64,000 nt of DNA. It comes from Brachypodius melanocephalos. Taxonomy: Eukaryota > Chordata > Aves > Passeriformes > Pycnonotidae. The position numbers and the translations under genes are program-made. Below, one piece after another: positions 49,021-61,570 of the stretch. How positions within the stretch are numbered: position 1 is the stretch's first letter; every line of letters begins with the position of its first letter. The stretch lies in contig VZSR01001685.1 in the NCBI GenBank assembly GCA_013398615.1, positions 28,913,940-28,977,939 on the forward strand, given 5' to 3'. The notes below the pieces were generated by a model that saw only the letters and a list, made by a program, of their open reading frames with translations, ran no database searches and was not told where the DNA came from.

Positions 49021-52000
49021 AACATGTCTTATTAAGTTCTCTCATACATAACAATAATTTTTGCAGAAGGTTGATCTCAAGTTCCCAGAAGATGATCAAT
49101 GACCTTTCTGGATACGGTGAAGGATAAAAAGAGACAACTGTTTTGTTATCATGATCCAAAGAAGACTCATTTGCACTCTGTCCCTAAGTGACTCTATCTG
49201 TATGACACATAAAACCCAGAATTTTTTAGTGAATGATGACACATGCTACTTAGGCAGAACTGATGTGAAAAAGTGTCTCAGAAGCCAATCTACAAGCCCT
49301 TCACTTTCATATCTCAGTCTTCAACCCACAGTATTTCACTTTTCCCACTAACAATTCAGCTGAGCCTGAATTCCCATTAACAATTTTCTCCTGCTTCCCA
49401 CTCCTCTGCTCCATTCTCAAAGGCGTAAGAGGGCAAGTTTAGATAGGTGACTTGGCAGTTTTGCAGGGAGGCTGATGATGCTGGTATGGCTTCCCAGAGG
49501 CAAAGGATATTCAGTGTTGTTGTTCTTGGCTGAGCATCAGCAATAGGCAGGAAATACGAGAGGGAGGGAGTGGGGAAATATCAGTAAATATTAGTAAACC
49601 TGGGTTTAAGAGGTGGCAGATGATGGTTTAAGGTTAGTGTACAGTGATGCTGAAGAAAAGAGCAGAGGAACAAATGAGAATCCAGAGGACAAGAATTTGT
49701 GGGTTTGAGAACCTGATTATACAATCACAAAAGACTTTTTCTGGAACCTTGGAAAGACAGAGCAGGGGTGAAATGTCTGGGGGCACTGGAAAGGAGCAAT
49801 GGCCATTGAAAAGGAGGTGAGGAGATTCAGGGGTCTGCTAGGAGTAGAGAAACAGCAAAATCACTTCTGTATGGTGGCAGCAAACAGAAGAGAAAATAAG
49901 ACAAGTGTGAAGAGCTCTACTCAAATAGTCTGAGTGGCTGGGGGGAAACCTACCCAAACAGCTTCAAATATCCAGAGAAGGAACATGGGTTGGGAGTTAT
50001 CCAGGCAGTTTTCAAGGATTTCTCTGTGTAATTGAGGGAGATACTGTTGTCAAGGGCTGAAGGCTGTATTTATGTTTAAATATTAACTAAACAACTGCCC
50101 TTGCCTTCTGCTGGTGCTCCATGTTCTCCCTTATGGCATACAAGGGCTGGAGCTGGGAGACCAGCAGGTCCCATTAGGGTGTCTGGCCATATCACACATT
50201 TTGTACCATGGGGCTTGTTAGTGCTGCCTTTTTTTGCAATAGACATTGAGAAGGTGAATAATTTAACCTCTGAATAAGATCTCAGTAGAGGAACTGAGGG
50301 AAAAATAAGTTTGCTGGATAGAGAGGTGTGCTGAAATTCTCATCTATGCTTTCTATTGCTTAGGTCCTTCCTTGGTGTTAGAAGCAGCAGCTCATTCTGT
50401 AACTTTTACTATCATCACCATTGGGGTTCTAACTACTTCACTTGATGTAGGTCATCTGGCACATAACATTTTAAAATTAATTCAGACTTAATATCTGCTG
50501 AATGAAAATAAAGAGATGGACCAAATAATTATTTTAGAATTTGGAAAAAAAAACTTCACAATTTTGGAGCAGCTTATTTCCGTGGGGATGCACTATCTTT
50601 AATATCTTTATTATCTGGTAATCTAAACCAACTAAAATTGTTGAGGGCAAAGACAAGCCTTGTTCAGCTTTCATAAGACTTTTCTTCAGATTTGAAATGG
50701 ATGTAACCATGGGAAAAACTAAGGTAGGTTTGGAAGCAAAGGTTTTCTTAAAGGAATTTTTCTTACTTCTGAATGGCTGTATTTACCACATTACCTTTTT
50801 TTCCCTGTGTGTTACATTCAGGTTCCAGAGTCATTCATAATCACACAGCACAGCTGAAAGCTACTGTTTGCTTGGGAGTAACCTTGAAGAGTTTTCAAAC
50901 AGTCCAAACCTGTCATTGTGTAAAATTTGGCATGATATGGTGGATGAATATAGCTCACCCACCACTCTAGAGATTTAGGAAGCTTTGTTAGACCCATGCC
51001 TGGGGAGAGGGAGGGTGGGTGGACCTCTGCTCGGTGCACTGTGCAATAATTAAAAGGACACCCAGAGAGGGCTTGTGCTCAAATCGAGAGAGTGATATAA
51101 GCAACAGAGAATGATGTAAGAAATTACAGCTCCTAAGATTAATAATTCCTGCTGGAAGTCTGTTGCTTCATGACTCTCTGTGAAAGGACCTGGGAAACTC
51201 AGGTGCATCAAAACTGAATCCCAATGAGACCCATTCCACTCCAGGTGATGCTGACCAATTATTCAAGCTACCAGCGTGTTATTTCTGGTGGCCAGCTCTC
51301 CGTGCCCTTACCATTTCCCTAATCTTCTTTTCACTAAATCCTTTTCTAAACAATTACTTAAGAGAGAAAGCAGTACCAGGTAAAGCAGGATTAAAATACT
51401 GATCTTCTCAGTGAACTGAGACTCAGAAAAATGAAGGTATCTCACAAATATGAAAGCCACTAAGATTTAGTTTACTTCTGCTGAATAGGATTAAAAGGAT
51501 TTTGACAACCTGCTGATGTTTCCCCTAAGGCTCTCCTCCCCAACACAATGCCCCAGACAATCATGTAGAAACCTATTGAGGAAATTGAAGAGTACTCTGA
51601 GTTTGAAGTTTTAAAATAAATCCTTACCTGAGTCATAGACTTTGTGTATAAAAAGCACTGAATGATGTTCAAAACCTGGTGATGGATATATCTTTGTGAT
51701 GTGGTGAAAACCAGTTATTAAATAAGAGACTCCTTAAACAGTGGTTGTATAACCATCAGGGCATAACAGTCCAAATACTCTTCCCACACCTTCACAAGAC
51801 ATGTGCAGTTTGCCCTTGGGAACATATCTGGAAAAATACACGCACCCTGCAGTACCTGATGGGAGCCTTACATGTGCAGGCAGGGCTGGCTGATAGAAGT
51901 CTCAGATGTACCAGCAAGGCTGGCAGATTGCTGCAACTGCATTTTCTCTCCAGAGAAATTAAGTTTTATTTGTTTGTTTGTTTTTTCAAATGTAGCAGGA

Positions 52001-52146
52001 GCCTTGCTAAGAAAAGCAGTCCAAGCCGTGCCAAAGTCCTGATAGGAATTGATGATGAAAAGAGCCTGTAGTTGTGTGGCTTCACCTTTGGTGAGCATAA
52101 CTGTGCTCTGGGAGCCTTGTCACTGCTAAGGTTGACCAGCTGTGAA

Positions 52147-52192
52147 TTAAAAAAAATAAAAATAAAAATAAAATTTAAAAAAAAAAAAAAAA
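52147..52192. repeat. A-rich (AAAAT)n and poly-A tract
   Basis: AAAAAAAATAAAAATAAAAA leading into a run of 16 A. Confidence 0.9.
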
Positions 52193-55100
52193 GCAATAAA
52201 GCAATGCCTCCCCCCACTTCAAACAGCAAAAAGCACCTTACCATTTATCTTCCTAGAAAAACAGGATATATTATGCTGTGTATAACAACAGAGCAGGCAT
52301 TTCTTGCCTTCACAGAAGGAGATGTGAAATTCGGTTATGATACACATATTGATGTTTTCTGCTATTCACCTTATTTTTCTCAATATAAGTTATTCTGTGC
52401 TATTATCAAGTCGTTTTGAAAAGCATCTAAACCCAGTCAAAGCTCTATAATAGATCTGACCTTTCTTGTAGCTTTCTTTAGACTTTTTTTTTCTTAAGAA
52501 ATGTGACCATTTTCTGATTCCATCAGTTTTGGGATTATTCTCCACACTATCTGCACAGAATATCTCTACTCTGCTATCAGTGTTTTCAGCTGATGGTTTT
52601 ACCTGCATTTCTCATTCACAGCTTCTTTCAAATGCCATGGGAGACAGATGCTTTCGTTTAAAATCTGAGCTTATAGCTTTGCTGACTACAAAAAAGCCCA
52701 AACCAAAACCCCACTAAAGACATGTACTTGAAAAGAAATAGCACCTAATCTATCAGTTTAAAATACATATATTTAAAATTAGCTATATGAGGCCAATTGT
52801 TTGTTGGGTTTTTCAATATTGGAGACTGACTACACTGAGTTTCCTTACATATATATTTATTTCTCTATAGTGTGGCTAGTCAGAGGTTGGTGTTGACTAT
52901 GCCTTTGCTAAAATCACGTGACCTAGTCTCCTCTGACTTGTACCACCAGAGGATTCTAAATTTCTGCTGACCCAAACCCATGAAGATGTTTAAGAGAGTG
53001 ATGGGGTTTGTAAAGATAATAACTGTGTTTACAGAAAATCTGATCTGTAGAGAGAAAAAAGTGGACTAACTTCTGAACACACCAGGTCTCCCAAAGTTGT
53101 CTTTGATTTTCAGTCTTTTATGTACACAGAATTGCAGGTACATAAGGCCTATGGGCTACTGCCCATGAGGCAAAAGGCCATCTGCTCAAAATCACACAAA
53201 CTTTAACAAACAGCTCCAAAACTTGCAGTTTTGTCAGTGTGTCCATGAGTTCTGTAAGCTGTAGCAAGATCCTAGTGAGCTGGGTTGCTCACTTCTGTCG
53301 AAGGGCTTCCCACTAGGCATTAGAGCTGGACACAGCCCATTCAAGGGAAATTAGGAACCCGGACAGTTTCCCAGCCATGGGCAGAGTGGTCATCCTGAAC
53401 AACTATGGTGCCCAACAGCACCAGAAGCACTGGCCACCAGTACTATTGCCATGGTAGTTGTGACTCTGGGCTTTGTCCCCTGCTGGGTTTCCCAGGTCAC
53501 ACTCACAGTATGAACCGTGCATGGCATCTCTGCCTTCACCCATCCCTGCTGGCACTGCAGCCTCTGCTGCAGAATGAGTTCTCCTGAGGACAGGTCCCTG
53601 ACCCAGAGGCAGATACAGTGAGCTTGAGCAGGTAATGGGAAGATGGCAAGCAGGCCAGATAAGCTATACCCACAGGACCTGTAATCTTATGGATCCATTA
53701 TCCAAGAAACCTTAGAGTTACTGGTGATAAAGCAATACTTTTCTGATACCATCATAATGACAGATGCAAAAGGGTTTCTCACCTTCGCATATTGTGAATG
53801 TATACACAGATTGCTGGGTGGGTAATTTGAAAAACGATTCTCAGGCTCTTTAAACTTTGCTTTCTCTTTGCTACTACATGAGGAAAAAAACTACAGGGCC
53901 CAACCTACTGCTCTCTAATTTTGTCCAGTAAGGGGAGGCATTTTTGCATTTTGGAGACAAACTCTGACAGAGCACTCAGCAAACAGAAAAAAAATTAGCC
54001 CCAAGCCAGTCCCTTGTCTCTCTGCTTCTCTCACCGTCACCTAAAATGAAATTACCTTAAAATAAACTCAATTTTCATAATATAGTTTGGTTTCATTCCA
54101 TTTACTTCTCTACCTTCAGAGTATTTTGATTTTCAATGCATCTAGAAGAGTGAAAAACACATTCTCCCGAGAGAAGTTCTAAGTGCAGTTTTTTGGCTTC
54201 TGACTGGATTTTGAGAAGACAAAAATCCTCAAAACCAAGAAAGAAAGTGCAGAATTTATGAAACATTCTTCAGCTTGGGATAAGCTTAGTACAGTTAGCA
54301 ATACAGTTAGCATAGCTGCACTGCAGCCATAAAAAAGGAGGCAGCAGGTTTTTATAAAGCCAATTGATGCTGTCAGACTGATGGTTTAGGCAGAAAAAAG
54401 GGGATTTACTTTATCTTGATAAACAAGGTGTATATTATTGTCAAGGATATTATTGTCTGGTAATCAGAAACAAAGAGAAAAACAAAACAAAGGGTGAACA
54501 GTGTGAATAACACCCATCATATTGAGTGAGGACTGCCTGATCCAAGCAGAGCACAGAAGCGAAATTGGCTGTGATTTCCTTTGGAAATTACTGACGTTGG
54601 TTCGTTTTGAGAGGACTGAAAATTGAAGAGTCTAAACTCAGGGGACTCCTATAAACCTGTATCTCTCCTTTCATCTTACATACAAATACTACTGAGCATC
54701 CATCACACTCAGTATCACCCACTCATAATTAAACAGTTTGTAGCTAGGAGCAACAGATTTTAAAAGCATTTTTAGAAAGAAACATTTTCCTAAAAATAGC
54801 AGAGACCCCTTTTCGCTCCAAAATGTGGTTCGTACACAGCAGAACAGCGTCTCAGAGGTGGGCTGACATAGCGGGCTTCCATAATGCTCTACAACTTTTC
54901 AGCTAGGTCAGGAGTCTTAAAAGGAGGTTTTGATGTGCCAAATTAGGGGTAGAAAGTAATTTAGCCTGGGTTTCCCATTTCAAATTATGCCAGATATGGA
55001 CATCCAAGATTCCTCATGATCTATTTTCTGGCATGAGCAAGAAATTACCTGACTGCAAGAAAAGAACTGGTCTTTAACTGGATGGATGAGCTTTTCCCTG

Positions 55101-55362
55101 ACCTGGGTAAAATCAGGTAAATCCGAGCTGTGCGGGGATTCTTCCACTCCTTGTCTGCTTTGAGTTGCCTCCAACCATGCTCAGACACTCTGATCTCTGT
55201 GTTCTGGCTTTTGTGAGTGCTGCCTCTATGACCCTTCTTTTCCCACCTGTTCTTTGTTCCTGTCATCTCTGCTGACTTCTACAGGAAGGACACCTGGAAC
55301 CAGACACTATGTGCTCCAGGCAGCTGGAGTCAGGGTTCCTGGGACACACTTTGGCCACCCTG

Positions 55363-55918
55363 TGTGATGATTTTGGCTGGCATAGTGCTAATTTTCTTCA
55401 CAGTGGCTGGTATGGGACTCTGTTATGAATTTATGCTGGACACAGTGTCGATAATATAGAGATATTTTTGTTACTGCTGAGTGAGGCTCGCACAGAGCCA
55501 AGGCCTTTTCTGGTTTTCATTCTGCCACACTGGTGAGGAGGTTGGGAGTACTTGGGAGGCTGGGAGGAGACACAGCCAGGATAGGTGACCAAAGGGATAT
55601 TCCAGATCGTATAACATCAGTATATAAAATGGAGGGAAGAAGAAGGAAAAGTGGGGGTACGTTTGGAGTGATGTATTTTGTCTTTCCAAGTCACTGTTCT
55701 GTGTGGTGGGGCCCTGCTCTCCTGGAGATGGCTGGACACCTGCCTGCCCATGGGTAGCTGTGAGTTAATGTTTTGCCTTGCTTGTGTGCATGGTTTCTGG
55801 CTTTTTTTATGTCAACCCAGGAGTTTTCCATCTTCTGCCCTACTGATGCTGTCCCCCATCCCTGGTGTGAGTGAGTGGCTGTGTGGGCTTGGCTGCTGGC
55901 TGGAGTTAAACCACAGCA
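55363..55918 (+). mobile_element. Solo LTR of an endogenous retrovirus-type element
   Basis: About 556 bp starting TGTGATGATTTTGGCTGG and ending GGAGTTAAACCACAGCA, i.e. TG...CA termini. Inner landmarks match an LTR type repeated through passerine genomes, which I recall as ERVL-like: GCTAATTTTCTTCACAGTGG near the start, ACAGAGCCAAGGCCTTTTCTG, AAAGGGATATTCCA, a TATATAAAAT box at 55621, CTCCTGGAGATGGCTGGACA, and the GAGTGAGTGGCTGTGTGG end. No gag, pol or env reading frame lies on either side, so it looks solo. The target-site duplication is uncertain: CCTG occurs before the start and again at 55927 if the element ends a few bases later. Confidence 0.75.
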
Positions 55919-56999
55919 GGTGTGCACCTGTATTTCTGTGTGTGTCAGTTCCTGCTTTGCAACTTGGGTCCTATTGCTCCAGTTGCCCAGTGAGCACCCA
56001 TGAGCCCTTTTAGCTTAGTCCAGCTGTTCCAGAATACTTGTAAAATAATTTTCAATTTTTTTTCAGGTCAGCATGACTATGGACAATTTTATTTTTTTTA
56101 CAGGAGCATCTCTTTACATTTTCCCGGCTTTGCATAATAGGTAGAGAGTTTGGTTGCATTACAAAATGCCTGGGCTGGGCTTCTTGCATTTTGCTGCAAA
56201 TGTAGCTGAGAGTAGAGAGAGAATGTCCAAAAACCTGAGATCAGAAATCAGCAGGTCTTGTTTGAACAAGCAAGTTGAATCCACTACAGGATTTTTGCTG
56301 AGTGTGCAAACAGCAACAAAGAATAAACTTCAGTGCCCAGATGGTGTAACTGCTCCATTCTCTTCCCAGTGGCTCACATCTGACAGCTTGATGAGCTAAG
56401 CTGCAGAAAGAAATGGGACACCTTTCACTGCCTTCATAAATGTCTTAACAACAATTTTTCCCTCTTTCACCTGTACAAAATCCAAGTAGCTGCGTTTGGT
56501 GCAACATGCCTGTTCAAGATCAGGATATTCTGTATGTGACCTCAATTCTACCATTTTCTTAGAGGTTTAACTAACTCCATAATTAATAGCTAGGGTCCTG
56601 ATAGTGTTGCCATAATAGAGGTTGGAATCTTGAGTGCTGCAGTAGTGGTGCACACCAATGATTAGAGAATCTCTCCATTCCCTTCTGGTGCCACTGCAGA
56701 TGAGAAACCTACTATTACTTCTTACTATAAATATTTATATATCTTCCAACTCCGCAGCAAGCCCTAGAGGAACGAAAGTTGATTCTGTTTCCAACTTCTA
56801 AGTGTACTTATACTTATCATATAAGCAGAAGTTATAAGCTTCTACGTTTGTTTGCTTTTTATAGTCAGACACTATCCCAGGGACTTCCAATCTCCTGAGG
56901 CAAAGAAGCAAAGGTGAACAATTTTCTAAAATTTTTATCTGGATTTTGCTCCAGTTGTTAACTTCTCCTGTCAAATCTGCATCTGTTGTATCTCATCAT
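55919..56999. other. Intergenic DNA after the LTR, nothing recognised
   Basis: No internal retroviral sequence follows the LTR, which supports the solo interpretation. Confidence 0.55.
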
Positions 57000-57400
57000 A
57001 CAAGTCAGGCAATATGGCTAGAAAGAACCTTGAGAGGACTTTGGCCCTGAAGGGATCAGCACTGACACTGCATTTCTGATGGATATATGAATAACTTGTT
57101 CTTGACAACTTGGAAGTAGATTATTTCCCACTCTCTCCCAGATTTTTTTTTCTTATGAGAATTAATCTTTTTTGCTGCAGTTTAAATCTACAATCTCTTG
57201 TTCTGTCTTGACTGAATGTTCATTCTTTTACTTTTTGCAGAAGCTGCCTGGACATTCCAGGTAATACTAATTATGCCCTCAGTTTTCTCATTTCTGTTTT
57301 AACAACTTTCCTCCTTCACAGTCCAATTCTTTCAGGTGCCTGATCCTTCTTGTTGCCTTTTTCTGACCTCCCCTGACAAACACAGCAAGATGTGTCTTTT
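57000..57400 (-). mobile_element. Old CR1-like LINE fragment
   Basis: The antisense layout resembles an ancient CR1: GTTTAAATCTACAATCTCTT, CACAGTCCAATTCTTTCAGG, GATCCTTCTTGTTGCCTTTT and CTGACCTCCCCTGACAAACA correspond to successive CR1 blocks. Highly diverged; boundaries approximate. Confidence 0.55.
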
Positions 57401-58389
57401 TCAACTTGCTGCTTCCTTATTGCTGTGTTGAGCACAGCTCTCAGTAATGACTAGCAAAAACACTTCAATATGACTCTGTGGCTGGTCCTTCTGCAGAAAC
57501 CAGTTTAAAATATACTTTTATTTTGAGATGTATAAAATCAGATTATGAGGATAGTTACAGTCTTTGGCTATGTTTTCTTAGTCATCCTTCTGGCAGAAAT
57601 ACAATAACATTTATGCAGAAAGAGCTCCAAAAGTCTTCCATGTACAGACTTGCAAGTAGGAAGAAAGGCAATTAGTGACCCACTTATGTGTAGAAAGAGA
57701 GGCAGGTTCTTTGTGAGGAAAATGAGCAGAATTTGAAGAAAGGAGTTTCAAAATGAGGAATTAATGATCCTAAGCAGAGAGATTTGGCCCTAACCAGAGA
57801 CATTTGGTGGTTGCAGCATGCAAACACACAAAGTGATGCTTTGAAATTGCATGAGCCATATACTGAATGCTCAGTCTAAACTCAGCTGGTTAAAAGTGTT
57901 CAAACACTACCTGGAACACTTCCTCCATGACCAGAATATTTTCATTTTGTCACCAGAAAGCAAAGCAGACCTTCTGCTGGTTCCATGCCTATGCTTCTGA
58001 CACATGTGATCACTTGGTGATGGTTGAGGTAGATCGAGCCCCGACGACACCAACCACCTGGGAGAAATGCTAAGAGCACCCCCAGCATTTGTATCATATT
58101 GTCTCTTCCCTGTAAACATTTATTTCCTGCATTCCACTACCTACACTGACAATTCAGCAGACTGTTGAGAACTCAGCAGACATATTCATTTTTTCCAGTG
58201 CAACTTATCTGCTGCCTGGACACAGGGCTAACTTCCTTGTGCTGCAAAGGTTTTAGATGCTGTTTTCACTAAATAAAGTTTTATGAAGTGTGAAGATGCA
58301 AATGACATAATAAGTTTGGCTATAGTGCTGTTATCAAGATCATGAGGCTTTTACACACACATGGTGTGAAGCAATCTTTACAGTCATAG

Positions 58390-58620
58390 GTGGTTGAATC
58401 ATAGAAAATTATGTCTGGAAAGAACTTCCACAGATCAGCCATTCTACCTCCCACCCAGACACTGGATAAACTCTACCTACAACTTTCCTGGCAGATATTT
58501 GTCTTATGTCTTGGTAAAAGTCTCCTACAATAAAGCTTTTCACAGATTTCCTTAGGCAATGTATTACAGTGTTTAACTATACCCAGTCATTTTCCTAATG
58601 TGTAATTTAGACAGAATTAT
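58390..58620 (-). mobile_element. CR1 LINE 3' end, diverged
   Basis: The plus strand shows GAATCATAGAAAATTATGTC, TGGAAAGAACTTCCACAGAT, CAATGTATTACAGTGTTTAA and ATTTTCCTAATGTGTAATTT, the antisense CR1 3' end with many substitutions. Confidence 0.75.
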
Positions 58621-61464
58621 CTTTAGAGAAGAAAGCAGATGATCAGAGAAAGGTGATATTTTTATTTATCACTAGTGCAACTGCAATAAGAGAGTGACAC
58701 ACTTATATATCTGGAAAGCACCAACCCGGAGAGATCTGAGTATAAACATACATGGATCTAAGCGTGGCAGCAGCAAAACTGACAGGGAGTTATGCAAACA
58801 AGGTGGCTGGAAGTGCTGAGCTCTGACATTTTACTGAAGTTTCTCCCTCTCAGGGTCATCGATGGCTGAGCCAGTGCTGTGAAGTAGTGCTTCCCTCCAT
58901 GCAGATTTCACAGCTCTGAGCCTTCACCTGGGGCACCTCCTTTATCAGCAAGTGCAGAGCTCACTCCCGTTCATCACAGATTGGCAGGAGCAACAAACTC
59001 TTTTTATAAATCACCCTGTTGTGGAGCATTCATGTGAGCTGAGGAAAGTTGGGTTCAATGCCCTCTTTTGCCTAGTGAGTCCTGACTCATAATTTGCACT
59101 CAGGTGACTTGTTTTCAGATTGCTCACAGTTTCCCTCTTTTGCAATGCCCTGCTTGACATGGAAAAATATTTAATTGCACTGGAAAGCAAGAGTGTGACT
59201 TACAATATTGCAGTTAGATTCTTACGGTGAAGTTTGGAAAGGTTGGTTTGGGTCTGGCCACAAGGATTGCATCAATATTTTATGCAATATTTGTTTCATG
59301 TAAAATGCAAACACAAACTGTGGCTGAAGGAGCATCACCCTCCAGCCCAACTGCTTCTCTCAGGAATCATGCTTACTTTCTATGACTCACTCAGCGTTTA
59401 ACTTGTCCACACAGTGGAACAAGTTCAGCAGGTGAAGCAGAGCCTCCCCTGCTCTTGGTTACACACCCTTTGGAAGGTGAGCAATGGTGGTTTTAATCCT
59501 TTCCCACAAAGAGAAGAACAAACCCTGTATCCCAGTTCTTGGTGGTTGTTGCAGAATGTTTAAAATATTTTCTATCTAGCTACATTTTGAAGGAAAACAG
59601 CAGCTTCCATTGGGCTTCATGTGGATCCAATGTTGAGAGCTCAGCATGACCTTGCCTGCCCACAAGACAGAGGCAGAAGAGCGTCTGGGGGGACACAGAC
59701 AAGCAAGGGCAGGGGCTGAGCTGCACACAGCCATCCCAGTGGGCCCAGAAATGGAGCTGCAGACTGGAGACCATTGCAGAAATCCCCCTTCCTTCATGGT
59801 GAAGTACTAACCAACACAGGTCTTGAGGGTTAAACAACTGGACTTAAATTTACTGCAAACAACTAGAGGTAAATTTAAATTGTCTTCTGAAAAACACGCA
59901 AAAGAAGTATAAATCTGAAAACTCTTCATGTCCTGGTGAATGAAACTTAGCCTTATAATACCACTAACGTGTTAGGGGAGGTTGACTACTTTAAAAAATG
60001 TTGTCCTGCATTTTAGAGATCAGGACACAAATTAATTAATGTAACCTTCTTACTACTCTTCATCAAAGAAATTTTATCTAATTATAGCAGTTTACTACAA
60101 ACTTTTCCCCAGGGAGTTTCAGACTGCGGTATTGCTAGATGTGCTGAATTGAATATGGATGCACGTTTCTAATTCAGCCATTCAGGAGTATTTTAGAGCC
60201 TAATTCTCACAGAGTTTCTTATCTCTGTTGTCTTAATTTCTCTTGTCATGGAGTTAATTCCGGAAATTACTTAATAACCAGTAGAGAGAATCTGATAGTG
60301 AAATTGGCTTGCATAAATTTAGACAAAAGAAAGAGAATTCACAATTAAGAGGTGAAGAAAAAGGCAGACTAGGAAAGCAAAACAACAGACTTCAAAAAGG
60401 TATATTTGACTAAATTCAGGTAGTGCATTCTGAAAATTTCATGTGAAGTTGATGAGAGGAAAGGTTAAGCTAAGAAGAATGGCTGTCAGTCAGAAAGGAT
60501 TAATAGGAAAGTCAGATACAGAAACAGACAGAACACAGAGGCAGCTTCCCTCTCTGTCATTTCATCACTGCCCTCAAATTCAAGAGGAAAAAGAAATTAA
60601 AAGGAGGTCATGTTCATAGTTACAGGAAAAGAAGAATGAGCTTGAGCAATTACAGACAGAAATTGAAAGACCAAGGCATAAAAGAAGATGTCAAATAACA
60701 AGAAATACATCTTTAAACAGCCTTACTAAGGGAAGAACCAGAAGGCCTCTATTCCACTTGCAAAACAGCTTGATGTGGAGAAGGCCAAAATATTCAGTTC
60801 TTTCTTTTTTCTTTTGCTTAAAACATTCAATGATGAGCAGATCTGTAATAATTAATATAAGTCAAAAATTGTAAGATTTCAGCCTAGGTGAAGGATGGGA
60901 TAGGGAGATCTTGGAAGGTGAAATTCTTATATGTTTGATGTTTCAGCATGGCTGAAAAATTGTTCAGAATGATATTTAAAGACAGGCTGAAGCACCCTCA
61001 GTGGAGAATATACAGGAAAGGAACAAAAGAACTGGAGGAGAGATACGGAATAATGGGCCTTACAACAATTAAAACCCAACTCTAAGTATTTGGGTGCTGC
61101 AAAAAAATTCTGTTACTTGCCAAATTATACATCAAGAGGAAATGATGTAATTTTAACATTTTCTCCTTCAAAAGGACAATTGTGCTACAGTTCAGAAAAG
61201 AGTAATATGTCATCTGTCCCGACTTTACGACACTCCCTTTTAGTGTTCCTACAGGAGTATTAAGGAGGATGGAACCAGGAGAAGAGCATAAGCAAAAGTG
61301 TAATTTTCCATGATTCATTGCCAAAATGGAAGGACTAGTTTTTTTACAAGGCTGTAATTTAGGTTAAATTCAGCTTTCTACTTGATATAAGAATGATTTT
61401 TGTTTTCCATGTTCACATGGAATAGAACAAGAAGTAATGAACTTAAGTTTTAGAAAAATTAATT
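58621..61464. other. Intergenic DNA, nothing recognised
   Basis: Short overlapping minus-strand frames at 59576-59837 have no family resemblance. No RNA gene or additional transposon was recognised. Confidence 0.55.
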
Positions 61465-61570
61465 TTAGACCACCATCACAATAAAAAATGTCTTCCTAAT
61501 AGCTGGTCTAAACCTACCCTCTTTCAGAGTGAAGCCACTGCATTTGTCGGGGATAAACAATTGTAGTTGA
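61465..61570 (-). mobile_element. CR1 LINE fragment, short
   Basis: CACCATCACAATAAAAAATG, TCTTCCTAATAGCTGGTCTA and AACCTACCCTCTTTCAGAGT match the antisense CR1 block before the 3' end. The remainder of the element is missing. Confidence 0.7.

Larger units (their letters stand above)
47116..55362. other. Intergenic DNA, no supported gene
   Basis: About 8 kb with only low-complexity tracts recognised. A small CpG cluster at 54810-54870 lies in a 47-codon plus-strand frame with no recognisable product. Confidence 0.55.

Noticed and set aside
54735..54890. Possible terminal exon (47-codon frame with several CpGs)
   Set aside because: No acceptor of quality, no recognisable peptide and low complexity upstream; too weak to list as a gene.
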